NCBI GenBank assembly: GCA_944385435.1
Contig: CALWXG010000012.1
Span: forward strand, 1-50,309
DNA: 50,309 bases
Direction: 5' to 3'
From: an uncultured Oscillospiraceae bacterium
GTDB lineage: Bacteria > Bacillota > Clostridia > Oscillospirales > Oscillospiraceae
The position numbers were made by a program, and so were the translations under genes. Of this stretch, positions 41,560 through 50,223 are shown in pieces. Within the stretch, counting starts at the first letter, position 1. Every line of letters starts with the position of its first letter. Under the pieces are notes generated by a model. That model did no database searches. It was not told where the DNA came from and worked only from the letters and a program-made list of their open reading frames with translations.

Positions 41560-43110
41560 TTACCCCTTGCAGCCGGTCTCATGGGCGATGCACAGCAGGA
41601 GCAGAAGCACCCGCTGGGTCGGATCCGTCAGGTCGTAGCCATAGCGCTCCTCAATCCGGTTGATGCGGTAAATCACGCCGTTGCGGTGCATGTGGAGCTC
41701 TCTGGCCGTCGTGGTGGCATTGCTCTCATGGAGCAGATAGGTGTACAGCAGCCGGACGGCGCTGATATCGCCCTCCGCCTCGATTTTGGTCATGCGTTCA
41801 AAGTTCTGAGTGCAGTAGAAACGGAAGGGATGGCGCTCAAAGAAATCGCTGAGGATATGAAACAGCATCACATCCTGATAGCGGCAGACGCTCTCGGACT
41901 GCCCTGCGGCGTTGTGGGCATGCAGGTTGATGGCGTCCTCCGTCTGAAGCAGGAATCTGGCCTGATCGTAGGCGAATTTCAGGCATCTCAGGGTCGTGAA
42001 GTAGTTGCTGACAAAGCAGATGGCGCCCAGCCGCCGGAGGGTTTTCGCAAACAGGCCGACCCGCCTGTTCAGATCCTCCTGCGCCGCTGCGTCGTTTTTC
42101 TCCGTGCCGAAGAGGGCCAGCAGGGTCTTGTGATAGGTAAAAAAGTGGATGCTGGGATGCAGCAGCTGAAGCTGCGTGCGCAGGGTGCTCTCACCGGCAA
42201 TATGGGGGCCGAACCGGATGGCGCCCAGGGTGAAGCACCGGTCGTTCTGCAGCCCGAGGCTGGCGCTGATCTCATTGAAGCGCTGATGCTGCGGGTCGTC
42301 GATGAGCTGGGAAAACAGGGAGTCCGAGGAGTCTATGACGCTGCCGGCCAGATCCCGGAGGCCGGCGCTCTCCTTGAGCCGGCGCATGAGGTTCTTGATG
42401 ATGTCCCGCACGCCGTTTCCGCTGTCGTCCTCCACCCGCACCATGCCGAAACGGAGCACCGGCACGCCGTCAATCACACAGTTTGCCAGCAGTTCCCCCT
42501 TTTTGGAAAAGCTGTGGACGCTGGTGACTGTATTCATGCCCGGGTGATAGGCGGCCCGCTGATCGGAGGGCATGTTCATCAGGTCCTCAAAGAACCGGGC
42601 CGGAGACCGCCCCGTATCCAGGGTCTCCGCAAAATAAGGGCTGGCGCTGCTGTCCAGCAGCTCCCTGCCCCACTGGGCCAGCACCCGGAACTGATTGTCC
42701 AGGAAAAAGCAGGGGCCGCGCAGCACATGGGCGCTGGCATCCAGGATCTCCTGAAAGCTGCCGCTGTTGATGAGCAGATGGGAGAGGGTCTCATCCCACT
42801 GGCGCAGCACCTCCGACAGCTCCTGAAGCTGAGAGAAAAATTCGGGCAGCGTACCGTCCGCCTCCACCGCATACCGGACCCATTGAGGCTGTGCGTCCTT
42901 GTCCTCGGTCAGTACGCACAGGTCCGCATCCCTGGCCGCGTCAAGGTCTCCGCCGGCCTGCGTCACATAGAGATGATCCGGCAGCAGTTCACAGCCGGGA
43001 TAGTATAACCGGACTGACACATATTCCTTCCGTTTTCCCGCCAATCTGATGCGGAACGGCCATTTTTTGCGGGTGAAATAGTCCGAAATGATATTGTGTG
43101 TCAGATTCAT
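41560..43110 (-). CDS. PucR-family-like transcriptional regulator
   Basis: A 516-residue regulator. The C-terminal 60 residues are a PucR-type helix-turn-helix (LLYTYLLHESNATTTARELH, then MHRNGVIYRINRIEERYG). The upstream 200 residues resemble the GGDEF-like linker of the CdaR/PucR group (FTLGAIRFGPHI, FFTYHKTLLALFG), and the N-terminal region may bind a small ligand. Of two ATGs six bases apart, 43110 is chosen because GGAG lies eight bases before it. It is divergent from the iron-sulfur flavoprotein operon and is the likely activator of that catabolic cluster, sensing its substrate. Confidence 0.84.
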   Translation of the reverse strand: MNLTHNIISDYFTRKKWPFRIRLAGKRKEYVSVRLYYPGCELLPDHLYVTQAGGDLDAARDADLCVLTEDKDAQPQWVRYAVEADGTLPEFFSQLQELSEVLRQWDETLSHLLINSGSFQEILDASAHVLRGPCFFLDNQFRVLAQWGRELLDSSASPYFAETLDTGRSPARFFEDLMNMPSDQRAAYHPGMNTVTSVHSFSKKGELLANCVIDGVPVLRFGMVRVEDDSGNGVRDIIKNLMRRLKESAGLRDLAGSVIDSSDSLFSQLIDDPQHQRFNEISASLGLQNDRCFTLGAIRFGPHIAGESTLRTQLQLLHPSIHFFTYHKTLLALFGTEKNDAAAQEDLNRRVGLFAKTLRRLGAICFVSNYFTTLRCLKFAYDQARFLLQTEDAINLHAHNAAGQSESVCRYQDVMLFHILSDFFERHPFRFYCTQNFERMTKIEAEGDISAVRLLYTYLLHESNATTTARELHMHRNGVIYRINRIEERYGYDLTDPTQRVLLLLLCIAHETGCKG

Positions 43111-43133
43111 TTTCATCACTCCAAACACAAAAA

Positions 43134-43168
43134 TGCACAAAGTGCACAGTAGTCTCCTGATGATTATA
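43134..43168 (-). promoter_or_regulatory. Promoter and palindrome of the PucR-like gene
   Basis: On the minus strand an extended -10, TGGTATAAT (core 43168 to 43163), is followed by a TGCAC-AAA-GTGCA palindrome (43134-43146) shortly after the expected transcription start: a candidate autoregulatory operator. On the plus strand I see no convincing promoter for the flavoprotein operon, which suggests activator dependence. Confidence 0.5.
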
Positions 43169-43268
43169 CCAAATTCCAGCGGAAAATCTACTGTTTTTCC
43201 GTTGTTTTTTTGATATTTTCTTGGCAAAGAACATTTCCTGCAGTTCAAGAGAGAAAGGATTGGTAAAA

Positions 43269-44168
43269 ATGAAGATTCTGGGCATCAGCGCAGGACGCCG
43301 CAACGGAAACTGCGAACTGCTGACGAAACAGGCGCTGAAGGGCGCCGAGGCCGCAGGCTGCGAGGTGCAGTTCCTCCGCCTGCAGGACTTCAAGATCCTT
43401 CCCTGTACCGGATGTACTGCCTGCATCATGCGCAAGTACTCCGGGCTTCAGTCCGCATGCACCATTCCGGACGAAGCCGATGACTATGCGAAGTACGTGG
43501 ATCTGGTCCTGGAGGCGGACGGCTTCATCATTGGCGCACCCTGCTACAACCTGACGGTGGCCGGCCGCATGCTGGACGCCAACAACCGCAAGCACTGCTT
43601 CCTCTCCCAGCTGAAGGAGCGCTGCGCGGCTCAGCCCAAATTCGCCGCCACCATCGGCGTGGGCGGCAGCGACTGGACCAACTTCCTGATGCCTGTGCTG
43701 AACTTTGTGGCCAACGAGCACTGCGGCAGCAAGCTGAACCTGGTGGATCAGATGCTGGTGGAAAACAATTCCGAGCCCGGCCTGGTCATCCTGGAGGACG
43801 AGCTGCTGGCCCGGGCCTACAAGCTGGGCGAAAATGTGGCCAGTGTGGTGCTGGCTCAGGATGTGGAGCACACCTACCGGGGCGACTGCGAGGAAGTCTG
43901 CCCCCTGTGCCACGGCAGTCACCTGCAGCTCTATCACGGAAAGCTGATCTGCCCCACCTGCAACACGGTGGCCCACGTGACCGAGGAGGACGGCAAGCCC
44001 GTCATCCGCTGGGAGACTCCCGCCGAGCTCAGCCGCTGGTCTGAGTACGGCGATCAGAAGCACATGGGCGCCATCCGCAGCGGCGCCCAGCGCTTCCACC
44101 AGAACAAGGATCTGATCCAGGAAAAGGCTGCCCAGCTGCGCAGCTACCTGGAACCTGTCAAACCCTAA
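43269..44168 (+). CDS. Iron-sulfur flavoprotein with C-terminal zinc ribbon
   Basis: A 299-residue protein beginning with an NADPH-dependent FMN reductase fold (MKILGISAGRRNGNCELL, the FMN phosphate loop). PCTGCTACIM (Cys46, 49, 52) plus Cys64 is the compact Cys motif of iron-sulfur flavoproteins, predicting a [4Fe-4S] cluster next to FMN. The C-terminal part adds CPLCHGSHLQLYHGKLICPTC (two CxxC knuckles, about residues 226-245), a zinc-ribbon- or rubredoxin-like extension not typical of the basic family. It likely passes electrons to the flavoprotein reductase encoded 18 bp downstream. RBS GAAAGGA. Confidence 0.85.
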   Translation: MKILGISAGRRNGNCELLTKQALKGAEAAGCEVQFLRLQDFKILPCTGCTACIMRKYSGLQSACTIPDEADDYAKYVDLVLEADGFIIGAPCYNLTVAGRMLDANNRKHCFLSQLKERCAAQPKFAATIGVGGSDWTNFLMPVLNFVANEHCGSKLNLVDQMLVENNSEPGLVILEDELLARAYKLGENVASVVLAQDVEHTYRGDCEEVCPLCHGSHLQLYHGKLICPTCNTVAHVTEEDGKPVIRWETPAELSRWSEYGDQKHMGAIRSGAQRFHQNKDLIQEKAAQLRSYLEPVKP

Positions 44169-44186
44169 TCACAAGGAGGACACACC

Positions 44187-45674
44187 ATGAAAACCTTACA
44201 AGCGGATGTGGTCGTGGTGGCGGCCGGCCTGTCCGGCCTGGCAGCGGCCATTACGGCAGCGGAACAGGGCCTGAGCGTCATTGCCCTGGAAAAGTCCAAG
44301 ACCACCGGCGGCGCCGCCAGCATGGGCGTGGGCCCGCTGGCCATCGGCACCAAACACCAGGCCGCCGTGGGCTACAACCTGACGGCCGACGAGGCTTTCC
44401 TCAAGCATATGCACTGGTCCCACTGGATGGTGGATGCCCGGCTGGTGTACGACTACTACCGGAAGAGCGCCTCCACCCTCGAATGGCTGGAAGACATGGG
44501 CGTGGAGTTTGTCTACCGCAATACCACCCTGTACACCCCCACCCGGATGCGGGCCTATGCCGAGCCGGAGCGCACCTGTCACGCGGTCAAGCCCGCGGAA
44601 GGCGGCCGGATCGGGCCCCGGGTGGCCGCCCGCATGACCAAGGCCATGGCCGAGCGTGCCAGGGAGCTGGGCGTGAACATCCTGCTGGAGACGCCGGGCA
44701 AGAAGCTCATCATGGAGGACGGGAAAGTGGTGGGCGTGCTCGCCCAGTCCGTGGACGGCGAGGAGCTGGAAGTCCGGGCCGGCGCGGTCATCCTGGCCAC
44801 CGGCGGCTGCGGCGACAACCCGGAGATGCTCAAGGAGCACACCGGCCTGACCTGGGGCAAGGACCTGTTCTCCTTCCGCATCCCCGGAAACGTGGGCGAC
44901 GGCATCAAGATGGCCTGGGAGGTGGGCGCCGCCCGGGGTCAGATCAAGCTGGATCTCATGTATCAGATTCCCGACAACCTGGCCCATTTCCACCTGGAGG
45001 GCGCGTTCCGCCAGCCCGTACTGTGGGTCAACAAACTGGGCGAGCGCTTCATGCCTGAGGACTGCATTGCCAACACCTGCACCACCGGCAACGCCATCAA
45101 CCGCCAGCCCGGCCACACCTGCTTCGCCATCATGGACAACGCCACCCTCCGGTATTACAAGAAGCACGGCATTGACATCTTTGGCATCCAGGGCACCGAC
45201 GTGTTCGACTACTTCGACAAGGAGGCTGAGGACGCCCTGGCCAACGGCTATCCCTACTTCTTCAAATGTGATACCATCGAGGAACTGTGCCAGCAGACCG
45301 GCATTGACCTGGAGGGCCTGCAGGAGACCCTGGAGACCTACAACTCCGACTGCGACGAAGGCTACGACAGCCTGTTCTGCAAGGACCGCAACTTCATGCG
45401 GCCCGTCCGCAAGCCCCCCTTCTACTGCATCCAGTCCTTCCCCGGCGCCTATGGCTCCTTCGGCGGTCTGAAAATCAACTACAAGACCGAAGTGGTCAAG
45501 GAGGACGGCTATCCCATCAAGGGCCTGTACGCCGTGGGCACTGACGCCTGCGACATCTACGGCGACACCTATCCGTTCCTGCTGGGCGGCAACACCATGG
45601 CCTTCTGCCTGAACTCCGGCAGAATGGCAGGCGAATACGCCGCAGACTACATCGCCAAGAGCAAGGAGAACTAA
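44187..45674 (+). CDS. FAD-dependent oxidoreductase, fumarate-reductase-flavoprotein-like
   Basis: A 495-residue FAD_binding_2-family protein. The nucleotide-binding loop reads VVAAGLSGLAAAITAAEQG: the first Gly of GxGxxG is Ala here, a mild deviation. ILATGGCGDNPEML, WVNKLGERFMPED and the late YGSFGGLKINYKTEVV and GTDACDIYGDTYPFLLGG are characteristic of fumarate reductase, urocanate reductase and ketosteroid dehydrogenase relatives. No signal peptide or covalent FMN domain is seen, so it is cytoplasmic and probably uses the adjacent flavoprotein as electron donor. It may reduce a C=C bond of an enoate or phenolic compound. Confidence 0.87.
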   Translation: MKTLQADVVVVAAGLSGLAAAITAAEQGLSVIALEKSKTTGGAASMGVGPLAIGTKHQAAVGYNLTADEAFLKHMHWSHWMVDARLVYDYYRKSASTLEWLEDMGVEFVYRNTTLYTPTRMRAYAEPERTCHAVKPAEGGRIGPRVAARMTKAMAERARELGVNILLETPGKKLIMEDGKVVGVLAQSVDGEELEVRAGAVILATGGCGDNPEMLKEHTGLTWGKDLFSFRIPGNVGDGIKMAWEVGAARGQIKLDLMYQIPDNLAHFHLEGAFRQPVLWVNKLGERFMPEDCIANTCTTGNAINRQPGHTCFAIMDNATLRYYKKHGIDIFGIQGTDVFDYFDKEAEDALANGYPYFFKCDTIEELCQQTGIDLEGLQETLETYNSDCDEGYDSLFCKDRNFMRPVRKPPFYCIQSFPGAYGSFGGLKINYKTEVVKEDGYPIKGLYAVGTDACDIYGDTYPFLLGGNTMAFCLNSGRMAGEYAADYIAKSKEN

Positions 45675-45697
45675 GGCAAGGAAAAAGGAGTGATTTT

Positions 45698-46474
45698 ATG
45701 AACCCGATTCTCCCGATTTCCGAAGAGGACAAACAGAAATCCTACTATAAGTATTACGTTGAGAAAATGGCCCCTGTGGACCCGCTGCTCAATGAGAAGG
45801 CGGCCGCCGCCCGGCTGACCCCGGAAGAGGTGCTCATGCCCTCCGAGATCAACCGGCTGTTTGAGCCCGGCCATCTCCCCGGCGAGATGGGCTACTGCAT
45901 TCTGCCGGACGGCTCGGCCTATATGGCAAACCGCATGTTCATGCCCAATGTCACCCCCGAGATGTTCGACTGGTGGTTCACCTGGCACTGTCTGGACCCG
46001 CTGCGGTACAAAATCTGGGACCCGGACGATCACCTCTACGCCATGACCCGCAACCCGGAGCAGGCCAGGGATCCCAAACTCTCCTGGCGGGAGCGGCTGT
46101 GGGGTACCCGGCACGACATCACGGAAGGCTTCGGCGCCGCCCCCAAAGACGTTGTGGTCCCCTTCATTCACCCGGTGGAACTGGGCTTTGACCGGGACCT
46201 GTATGAGGCCTTCCCCGGCACCATCATCGCCATGGCCTCGGATGACGTGCGCACCGTCTCCCTCCACTTTGTCCGCCCCGTAGAGGGAGGCGTGGAACTG
46301 CGCAGCCGCTTCTGGTTCGGCTGGCGGCTCATTGACGGCAAGGTCGCCCGGGGCGATGACATCACCTACCCAGAAGGGCTGCCCAGATCCCTGCTGCTCC
46401 ACAACATCAAGGAATTCACCAACCTGGCCCGGCTGCTCCCACGGATTTTCCCGGAAGAGCGGGACAACTTCTGA
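45698..46474 (+). CDS. PhlG/phloretin hydrolase-family C-C hydrolase
   Basis: A 258-residue protein that I recognise as a member of the DAPG hydrolase (PhiG/PhlG) family, which cleaves the carbon-carbon bond linking an acyl group to a phloroglucinol ring and includes phloretin hydrolase. The diagnostic region is MFDWWFTWHCLDPLRYKIWD with His97; Glu143 in DITEGFG, His190 in VSLHFVRP and His235 in LLLHNIKEF are candidates for the zinc site, with spacing close to that in PhlG. It is shorter at the N-terminus than PhlG. Its place in a reductive operon suggests cleavage of an intermediate after ring or alkene reduction. RBS AAGGAG. Confidence 0.82.
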   Translation: MNPILPISEEDKQKSYYKYYVEKMAPVDPLLNEKAAAARLTPEEVLMPSEINRLFEPGHLPGEMGYCILPDGSAYMANRMFMPNVTPEMFDWWFTWHCLDPLRYKIWDPDDHLYAMTRNPEQARDPKLSWRERLWGTRHDITEGFGAAPKDVVVPFIHPVELGFDRDLYEAFPGTIIAMASDDVRTVSLHFVRPVEGGVELRSRFWFGWRLIDGKVARGDDITYPEGLPRSLLLHNIKEFTNLARLLPRIFPEERDNF

Positions 46475-46477
46475 GCG

Positions 46478-47446
46478 ATGGGTGCCGCAATGCTTCTCTC
46501 TGACGAGCAGGTGCGTGCGGCCCTGGAACCGGTCTCGCTGGTTCCGGCCATGGACGCGCTGTTTCGTCAGCTGGCCCGGGGCGAGGCGGAAAACCTGCCC
46601 CGCAGCGCCATCCGTCACTCCAACGGAAACATCCTGGCGGTTATGACCGCCGTGCTGCGCAGCCAGGGCGTGTGGGGATGTAAGACCGCCGTGTTTCCCG
46701 GCAAAGACGCCGTCGACACCGCCCAGAGCACCATCCAGGTTTTCGACCTGGAAAGCGGCGCGCTGCGGGGCATCGTGTCCGCGCAGTACATCACCCTGGC
46801 CCGCACCGCTGCCTGCTCCGCCGCGGCCACCGCGGCGCTGGCGGTTCCGGACGCCTCTGTCCTCTGTCTTCTGGGCGGCGGCGGTCAGGCTGTGGCCCAT
46901 GCCGTGGAACTGTGCCGTGTGCGGCCCATCCGGGAGATCCGGGTGTGGCGGCGGGACAGGGCGGCCTGTCAGGCGGCCTGCCGCACCATCACCGCGCACA
47001 CCGGTGTGGAGGCCGCTCCCGCAGACGACGCGGAGTCGGCCGTGGCCGGCGCCCACATCGTCTGTACCGTCACCGCTTCCCGCACCCCCGTTCTGCGGGG
47101 AGAGTGGCTGAGTCCGGGCACCCATGTCAACGCCGTGGGCGCCTGCGGCCCGATTGCCAGGGAACTGGAGTTGTCTGTGCTGCGCCGCAGCCGGGTCTAT
47201 GTGGACAGCCTGCTCTCCATGCCCCAGGCCACCGGCGACCTGCTCATCCCCATCCAGGAGGGCAGCTACAGCATGGCGGAAATCGCCGGCGAGTTGGGCA
47301 ATGTACTCACCGGCACCTGCCCCGGGCGCACACCCGGGGATCGGGAGACCATCACCCTGTTTGAAAGCTGCGGCCTGGCCATGGAAGACATCGGCGCCGC
47401 CCTGGCTGCCCTGCAGGCAGCAGAGGGAACGCCGTTCCCCTTCTGA
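46478..47446 (+). CDS. Ornithine cyclodeaminase/mu-crystallin-family reductase
   Basis: A 322-residue member of the OCD/mu-crystallin family. The NAD(P) loop is LCLLGGGGQAVAHAVELC (GxGxQA form, about 130-147), preceded by TAQSTIQVFDLESGALRGIV and TLARTAACSAAATAALA. The Lys of GVWGCKTAVFPGK is kept, but the segment HVNAVGACGPIARELE lacks the Asp used by true ornithine cyclodeaminase, which favours a ketimine reductase or alanine-dehydrogenase-like role. It starts three bases after the PhlG-like gene, with a poor RBS, so it is translationally coupled. Substrate unknown. Confidence 0.84.
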   Translation: MGAAMLLSDEQVRAALEPVSLVPAMDALFRQLARGEAENLPRSAIRHSNGNILAVMTAVLRSQGVWGCKTAVFPGKDAVDTAQSTIQVFDLESGALRGIVSAQYITLARTAACSAAATAALAVPDASVLCLLGGGGQAVAHAVELCRVRPIREIRVWRRDRAACQAACRTITAHTGVEAAPADDAESAVAGAHIVCTVTASRTPVLRGEWLSPGTHVNAVGACGPIARELELSVLRRSRVYVDSLLSMPQATGDLLIPIQEGSYSMAEIAGELGNVLTGTCPGRTPGDRETITLFESCGLAMEDIGAALAALQAAEGTPFPF

Positions 47447-47489
47447 CCCGGCAAACCGCAGCAAAACCATGGTTCCCTCTGTCCGTTTT

Positions 47490-47509
47490 CCGCGGCCCAT
47501 CCGCCGCGG
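47490..47509 (+). repeat. Small intergenic hairpin
   Basis: CCGCGG and CCGCGG flank an eight-base loop in the 109-bp gap before the permease gene. No T run follows, so it is not a convincing terminator. Confidence 0.35.
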
Positions 47510-47555
47510 TCTATTGGAGATATCGAAACGAGAGATTTGAAGGAGGTTCTAGTGT

Positions 47556-49025
47556 ATGTCAAATCAGAAAGCAGCGGCCGTCAAACGGCAAAACCCTGTG
47601 GTTTACTATGCCATTGTCATCATCTGTGTCGCTATCATGTTCCTCGGTAAGTACATCACACCCTTCGCCCCTGAGATCACCCCCGTGGGCATGGGCGTCC
47701 TGGGCGTCTTCATCGGCGTCGTGATCCTGTGGTCCAGCGTGGGCGGCTCTGTGTGGCCCAGTATCCTGGCCATTGTCGCCCTGGGCTGCACCGGCTTCAG
47801 CACGGTCATTGAGGCCATCAGCAGCTCCCTGGGCGCCATGATGGTGTTCAACATCCTGTGTATCTGCGCCATGACCTCCGGCCTCACCGCCTCCGGTGCC
47901 GACAAAAAGATGGCCCACTGGCTCATCACCCGCAAGATGTGGATCGGCAAGCCCTATCTGTTCACCTTCGTGTTCCTGTTTGCTTTCTTCCTGATCTCCT
48001 CCGTCACCTTCGCCATGGCCATGATCTTCATCTGCTGGACCATCCTGCGCAAGATGGCGGACGAGGTGGGCGTGTCCATGCGCCACCGCTATTTCGTCAC
48101 CATGACCATCTACGCCGTGGTGGCCTCCAGCCTGGGCGAGTTCGTCATCCCCATCAAGGGCTGGCAGTATGCCCTGTGCAACATCTTCGCCGGCGCCTCC
48201 GGCGCCCCCGCCAACATCGGCCTGTACATCCTGGTCACCTTCATCATCGGCATTGTGATGATGATCATCATGGTGGCCGTCATGAAGCCCCTGTTCAAGG
48301 TGGACTTCACCCCCATCGCCAACTACCGTCCCAAAGAGGTCCAGCCCGGTGAGCTGCGCCTGAACGGCAGCCAGCTGGCCATCCTCATCGTGCTGATCGT
48401 GAGCATGCTGCTGTCCATCTTCACCAACTTCCTCACCGGCGAGGGCGCCTTCGCCAAAGCCATGACCACCCTGGGCCTGCCCGGCATCTTCGGCATCGCC
48501 CTGGTCATCCTGTGCATCATCAAGACCAAGGAAGGCAAGCCCGTCCTGGAGTTCACCAAGGTCATGGGCGGCATCTCCTGGAGCCCCATCCTCCTGGTTG
48601 GTATCGCCACCTGCCTGTCCTCTGCCCTGACCAATGAGGCCTGCGGCTTCATGGCCTTCTTCTCCCGCACCCTGGTGCCCCTGCTGGCCGGCAAGTCCGC
48701 CTTCGTGGTCTACGCCTTCGTCATCATCGTGGCCTGCGTGCTCACCAACGTGGCCTCCAACATGGGCATCGGCATGATGATGATCCCCATCGCGGTACCC
48801 ATCTTCCAGGCCGCCGGCTGCAACATGAACGTGGCCGCCATCGCCGTGATGTACACCGCCTGCTTCGGCTTCATCCTCCCCGGCGCCGCCGCCGTCAGCC
48901 CGCTGATGTACAGCAACACCGACCTGACCAAGCCCGAGATCCTCAAGACCACTACCTTCGCCGTGGTGCTCTACATCATCATCGGCATCATCGTATTCCC
49001 CGTTCTGGATATGCTCCTGCGCTGA
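47556..49025 (+). CDS. SLC13/DASS-type permease (paralogue of the 5.3-kb gene)
   Basis: A 489-residue membrane protein with about 12 hydrophobic segments. FAPEITPVGMGVLGVFIGVVIL matches the same region of the permease at 5334, and SSVTFAMAMIF and TNVASNMGIGMMMIP occupy the two hairpin positions that carry SNT motifs in classical SLC13 proteins. The two copies are too different to be recent duplicates. GAAGGAGG stands before ATG 47556. It ends the catabolic operon and probably imports its substrate as an anion. Confidence 0.82.
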   Translation: MSNQKAAAVKRQNPVVYYAIVIICVAIMFLGKYITPFAPEITPVGMGVLGVFIGVVILWSSVGGSVWPSILAIVALGCTGFSTVIEAISSSLGAMMVFNILCICAMTSGLTASGADKKMAHWLITRKMWIGKPYLFTFVFLFAFFLISSVTFAMAMIFICWTILRKMADEVGVSMRHRYFVTMTIYAVVASSLGEFVIPIKGWQYALCNIFAGASGAPANIGLYILVTFIIGIVMMIIMVAVMKPLFKVDFTPIANYRPKEVQPGELRLNGSQLAILIVLIVSMLLSIFTNFLTGEGAFAKAMTTLGLPGIFGIALVILCIIKTKEGKPVLEFTKVMGGISWSPILLVGIATCLSSALTNEACGFMAFFSRTLVPLLAGKSAFVVYAFVIIVACVLTNVASNMGIGMMMIPIAVPIFQAAGCNMNVAAIAVMYTACFGFILPGAAAVSPLMYSNTDLTKPEILKTTTFAVVLYIIIGIIVFPVLDMLLR

Positions 49026-49062
49026 CCAGAAAAATCTCTGTTCACTCATTCGCCCTACGTGG

Positions 49063-49093
49063 AGAGGAGCCTCCGGCCGGAGGCTCCTCTTTT
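49063..49093 (+). terminator. Terminator after the second permease
   Basis: AGAGGAGCCTCC and its complement (12-bp perfect stem, GGCC loop) followed by a T run (TTT after the stem's closing T). Confidence 0.87.
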
Positions 49094-49118
49094 CAAAATT
49101 CGTGAAACATAGTATATT
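49090..49118 (+). promoter_or_regulatory. Promoter of the second LysR gene
   Basis: TTTTCA (49090-49095), 17 bp, TATATT (49113-49118), 32 bp before the GTG start. The -35 overlaps the terminator's T run. Confidence 0.55.
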
Positions 49119-49150
49119 GTCTGCAGGCCACCGGGAAGGAGGGGCAATTT

Positions 49151-50155
49151 GTGAAGATCGAACACCTGAATTACCTGCGGGAGGTGGAAAAATGCAAATC
49201 CATTTCCGCCGCCGCAAAGAAAATGTATATCGGGCAGACCACGCTCAGCGCCATCATCAAATCCATTGAGGAAGAACTGGGTGTGCGTCTGTTTCACCGG
49301 TTGCCCAACGGAGTGGTTCCCACGGAAAAAGGTGAGGAAATCCTGCGCTATTCCGAGGAGATCGTCACCAAATATCAGGAAATGCTTCAGTACTGCCAGC
49401 TGGACAGCAGTCTGGAAAAACGGGTCCACTTCCTGGGGGATTCCACCACCTGTGCGTTCCTCTCGGTCTATCTGACCAAGACCCTGCTGGAGCTGGACTC
49501 CAGGGAATCCGCCTCCATCATTTTCCACGAGGTGGAGCGGCGCAAGCTGGTCTCCTCCATCGTGGATGGTCTGGCCAACATCGGCGTCACCTCCCTGGAC
49601 TCCCAGGTGGAGGTGGAGCCCTCCGTCACACAGGCGGAGCGCAGCGGCATTGAGGCCATTCCCCTGGGCATCGACCGGTTTTACCTCTGTGTTCGCCCGG
49701 ACAATTCCAAATTTGCGGGTCAGTCCATGGTGGATGTGGCACAGCTGGCGCAGGAGCGTTTTGTCGCCCCGTATCACTACTCCGCGGTCCCCAACGGGAC
49801 TGTGTTCAGCGATGTGATCCGACAGCTCCACTGCATCGCCGTGCTGCCGGGTGTGGAGTTTGTCAAGCAGACCGTGGCGGAATGCGCTGACATGATCACC
49901 ATTCTGACCGGCCGGAACCTGGTCAACGATCCCTACATTCTCCGCGGGCAGCTGCTGGCCATCCCGCTCACCGGTTTCGGCGTGCCCAACTGTACTTCCA
50001 TCTATATGTTCAGCAAAAAACGCAGCTCTCTCAATTTCTTTGAAAAGGCTATCTACGACGCCCTGAAGAGCTACGGCAAACAGGCTCTGTCCTCTGTGGA
50101 CTTTGCCGATGAGACAAAAGAACCCTATCCGCCGCTGTTCAACCTGCAGAACTGA
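49151..50155 (+). CDS. LysR-family transcriptional regulator
   Basis: A 334-residue LysR protein, somewhat longer than usual. HTH: MKIEHLNYLREVEKCKSIS, then AAAKKMYIGQTTLSAIIKSI. The effector domain starts at KRVHFLGDSTTCAFLSVYL and includes IDRFYLCVRPDNSKFAG. A C-terminal extension of about 20 residues (SSVDFADETKEPYPPLFNLQN) follows. GTG start with GGAAGGAGG. It is on the same strand as the permease operon, with its own promoter, and 68 bp before the next gene; it could regulate the [2Fe-2S] gene that follows or the preceding operon. Confidence 0.87.
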   Translation: MKIEHLNYLREVEKCKSISAAAKKMYIGQTTLSAIIKSIEEELGVRLFHRLPNGVVPTEKGEEILRYSEEIVTKYQEMLQYCQLDSSLEKRVHFLGDSTTCAFLSVYLTKTLLELDSRESASIIFHEVERRKLVSSIVDGLANIGVTSLDSQVEVEPSVTQAERSGIEAIPLGIDRFYLCVRPDNSKFAGQSMVDVAQLAQERFVAPYHYSAVPNGTVFSDVIRQLHCIAVLPGVEFVKQTVAECADMITILTGRNLVNDPYILRGQLLAIPLTGFGVPNCTSIYMFSKKRSSLNFFEKAIYDALKSYGKQALSSVDFADETKEPYPPLFNLQN

Positions 50156-50223
50156 CAGGCGTACCGCTGCGCCACGCAGCAGAACCGCGCGCGGCAAAAC
50201 TCCGAAGGAGGTAATAAACCCCA

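Noticed and set aside
47490-47509. Terminator between the mu-crystallin-family gene and the permease
   Set aside because: Short CCGCGG hairpin with no following T run and no promoter after it; the permease is more likely in the same operon.
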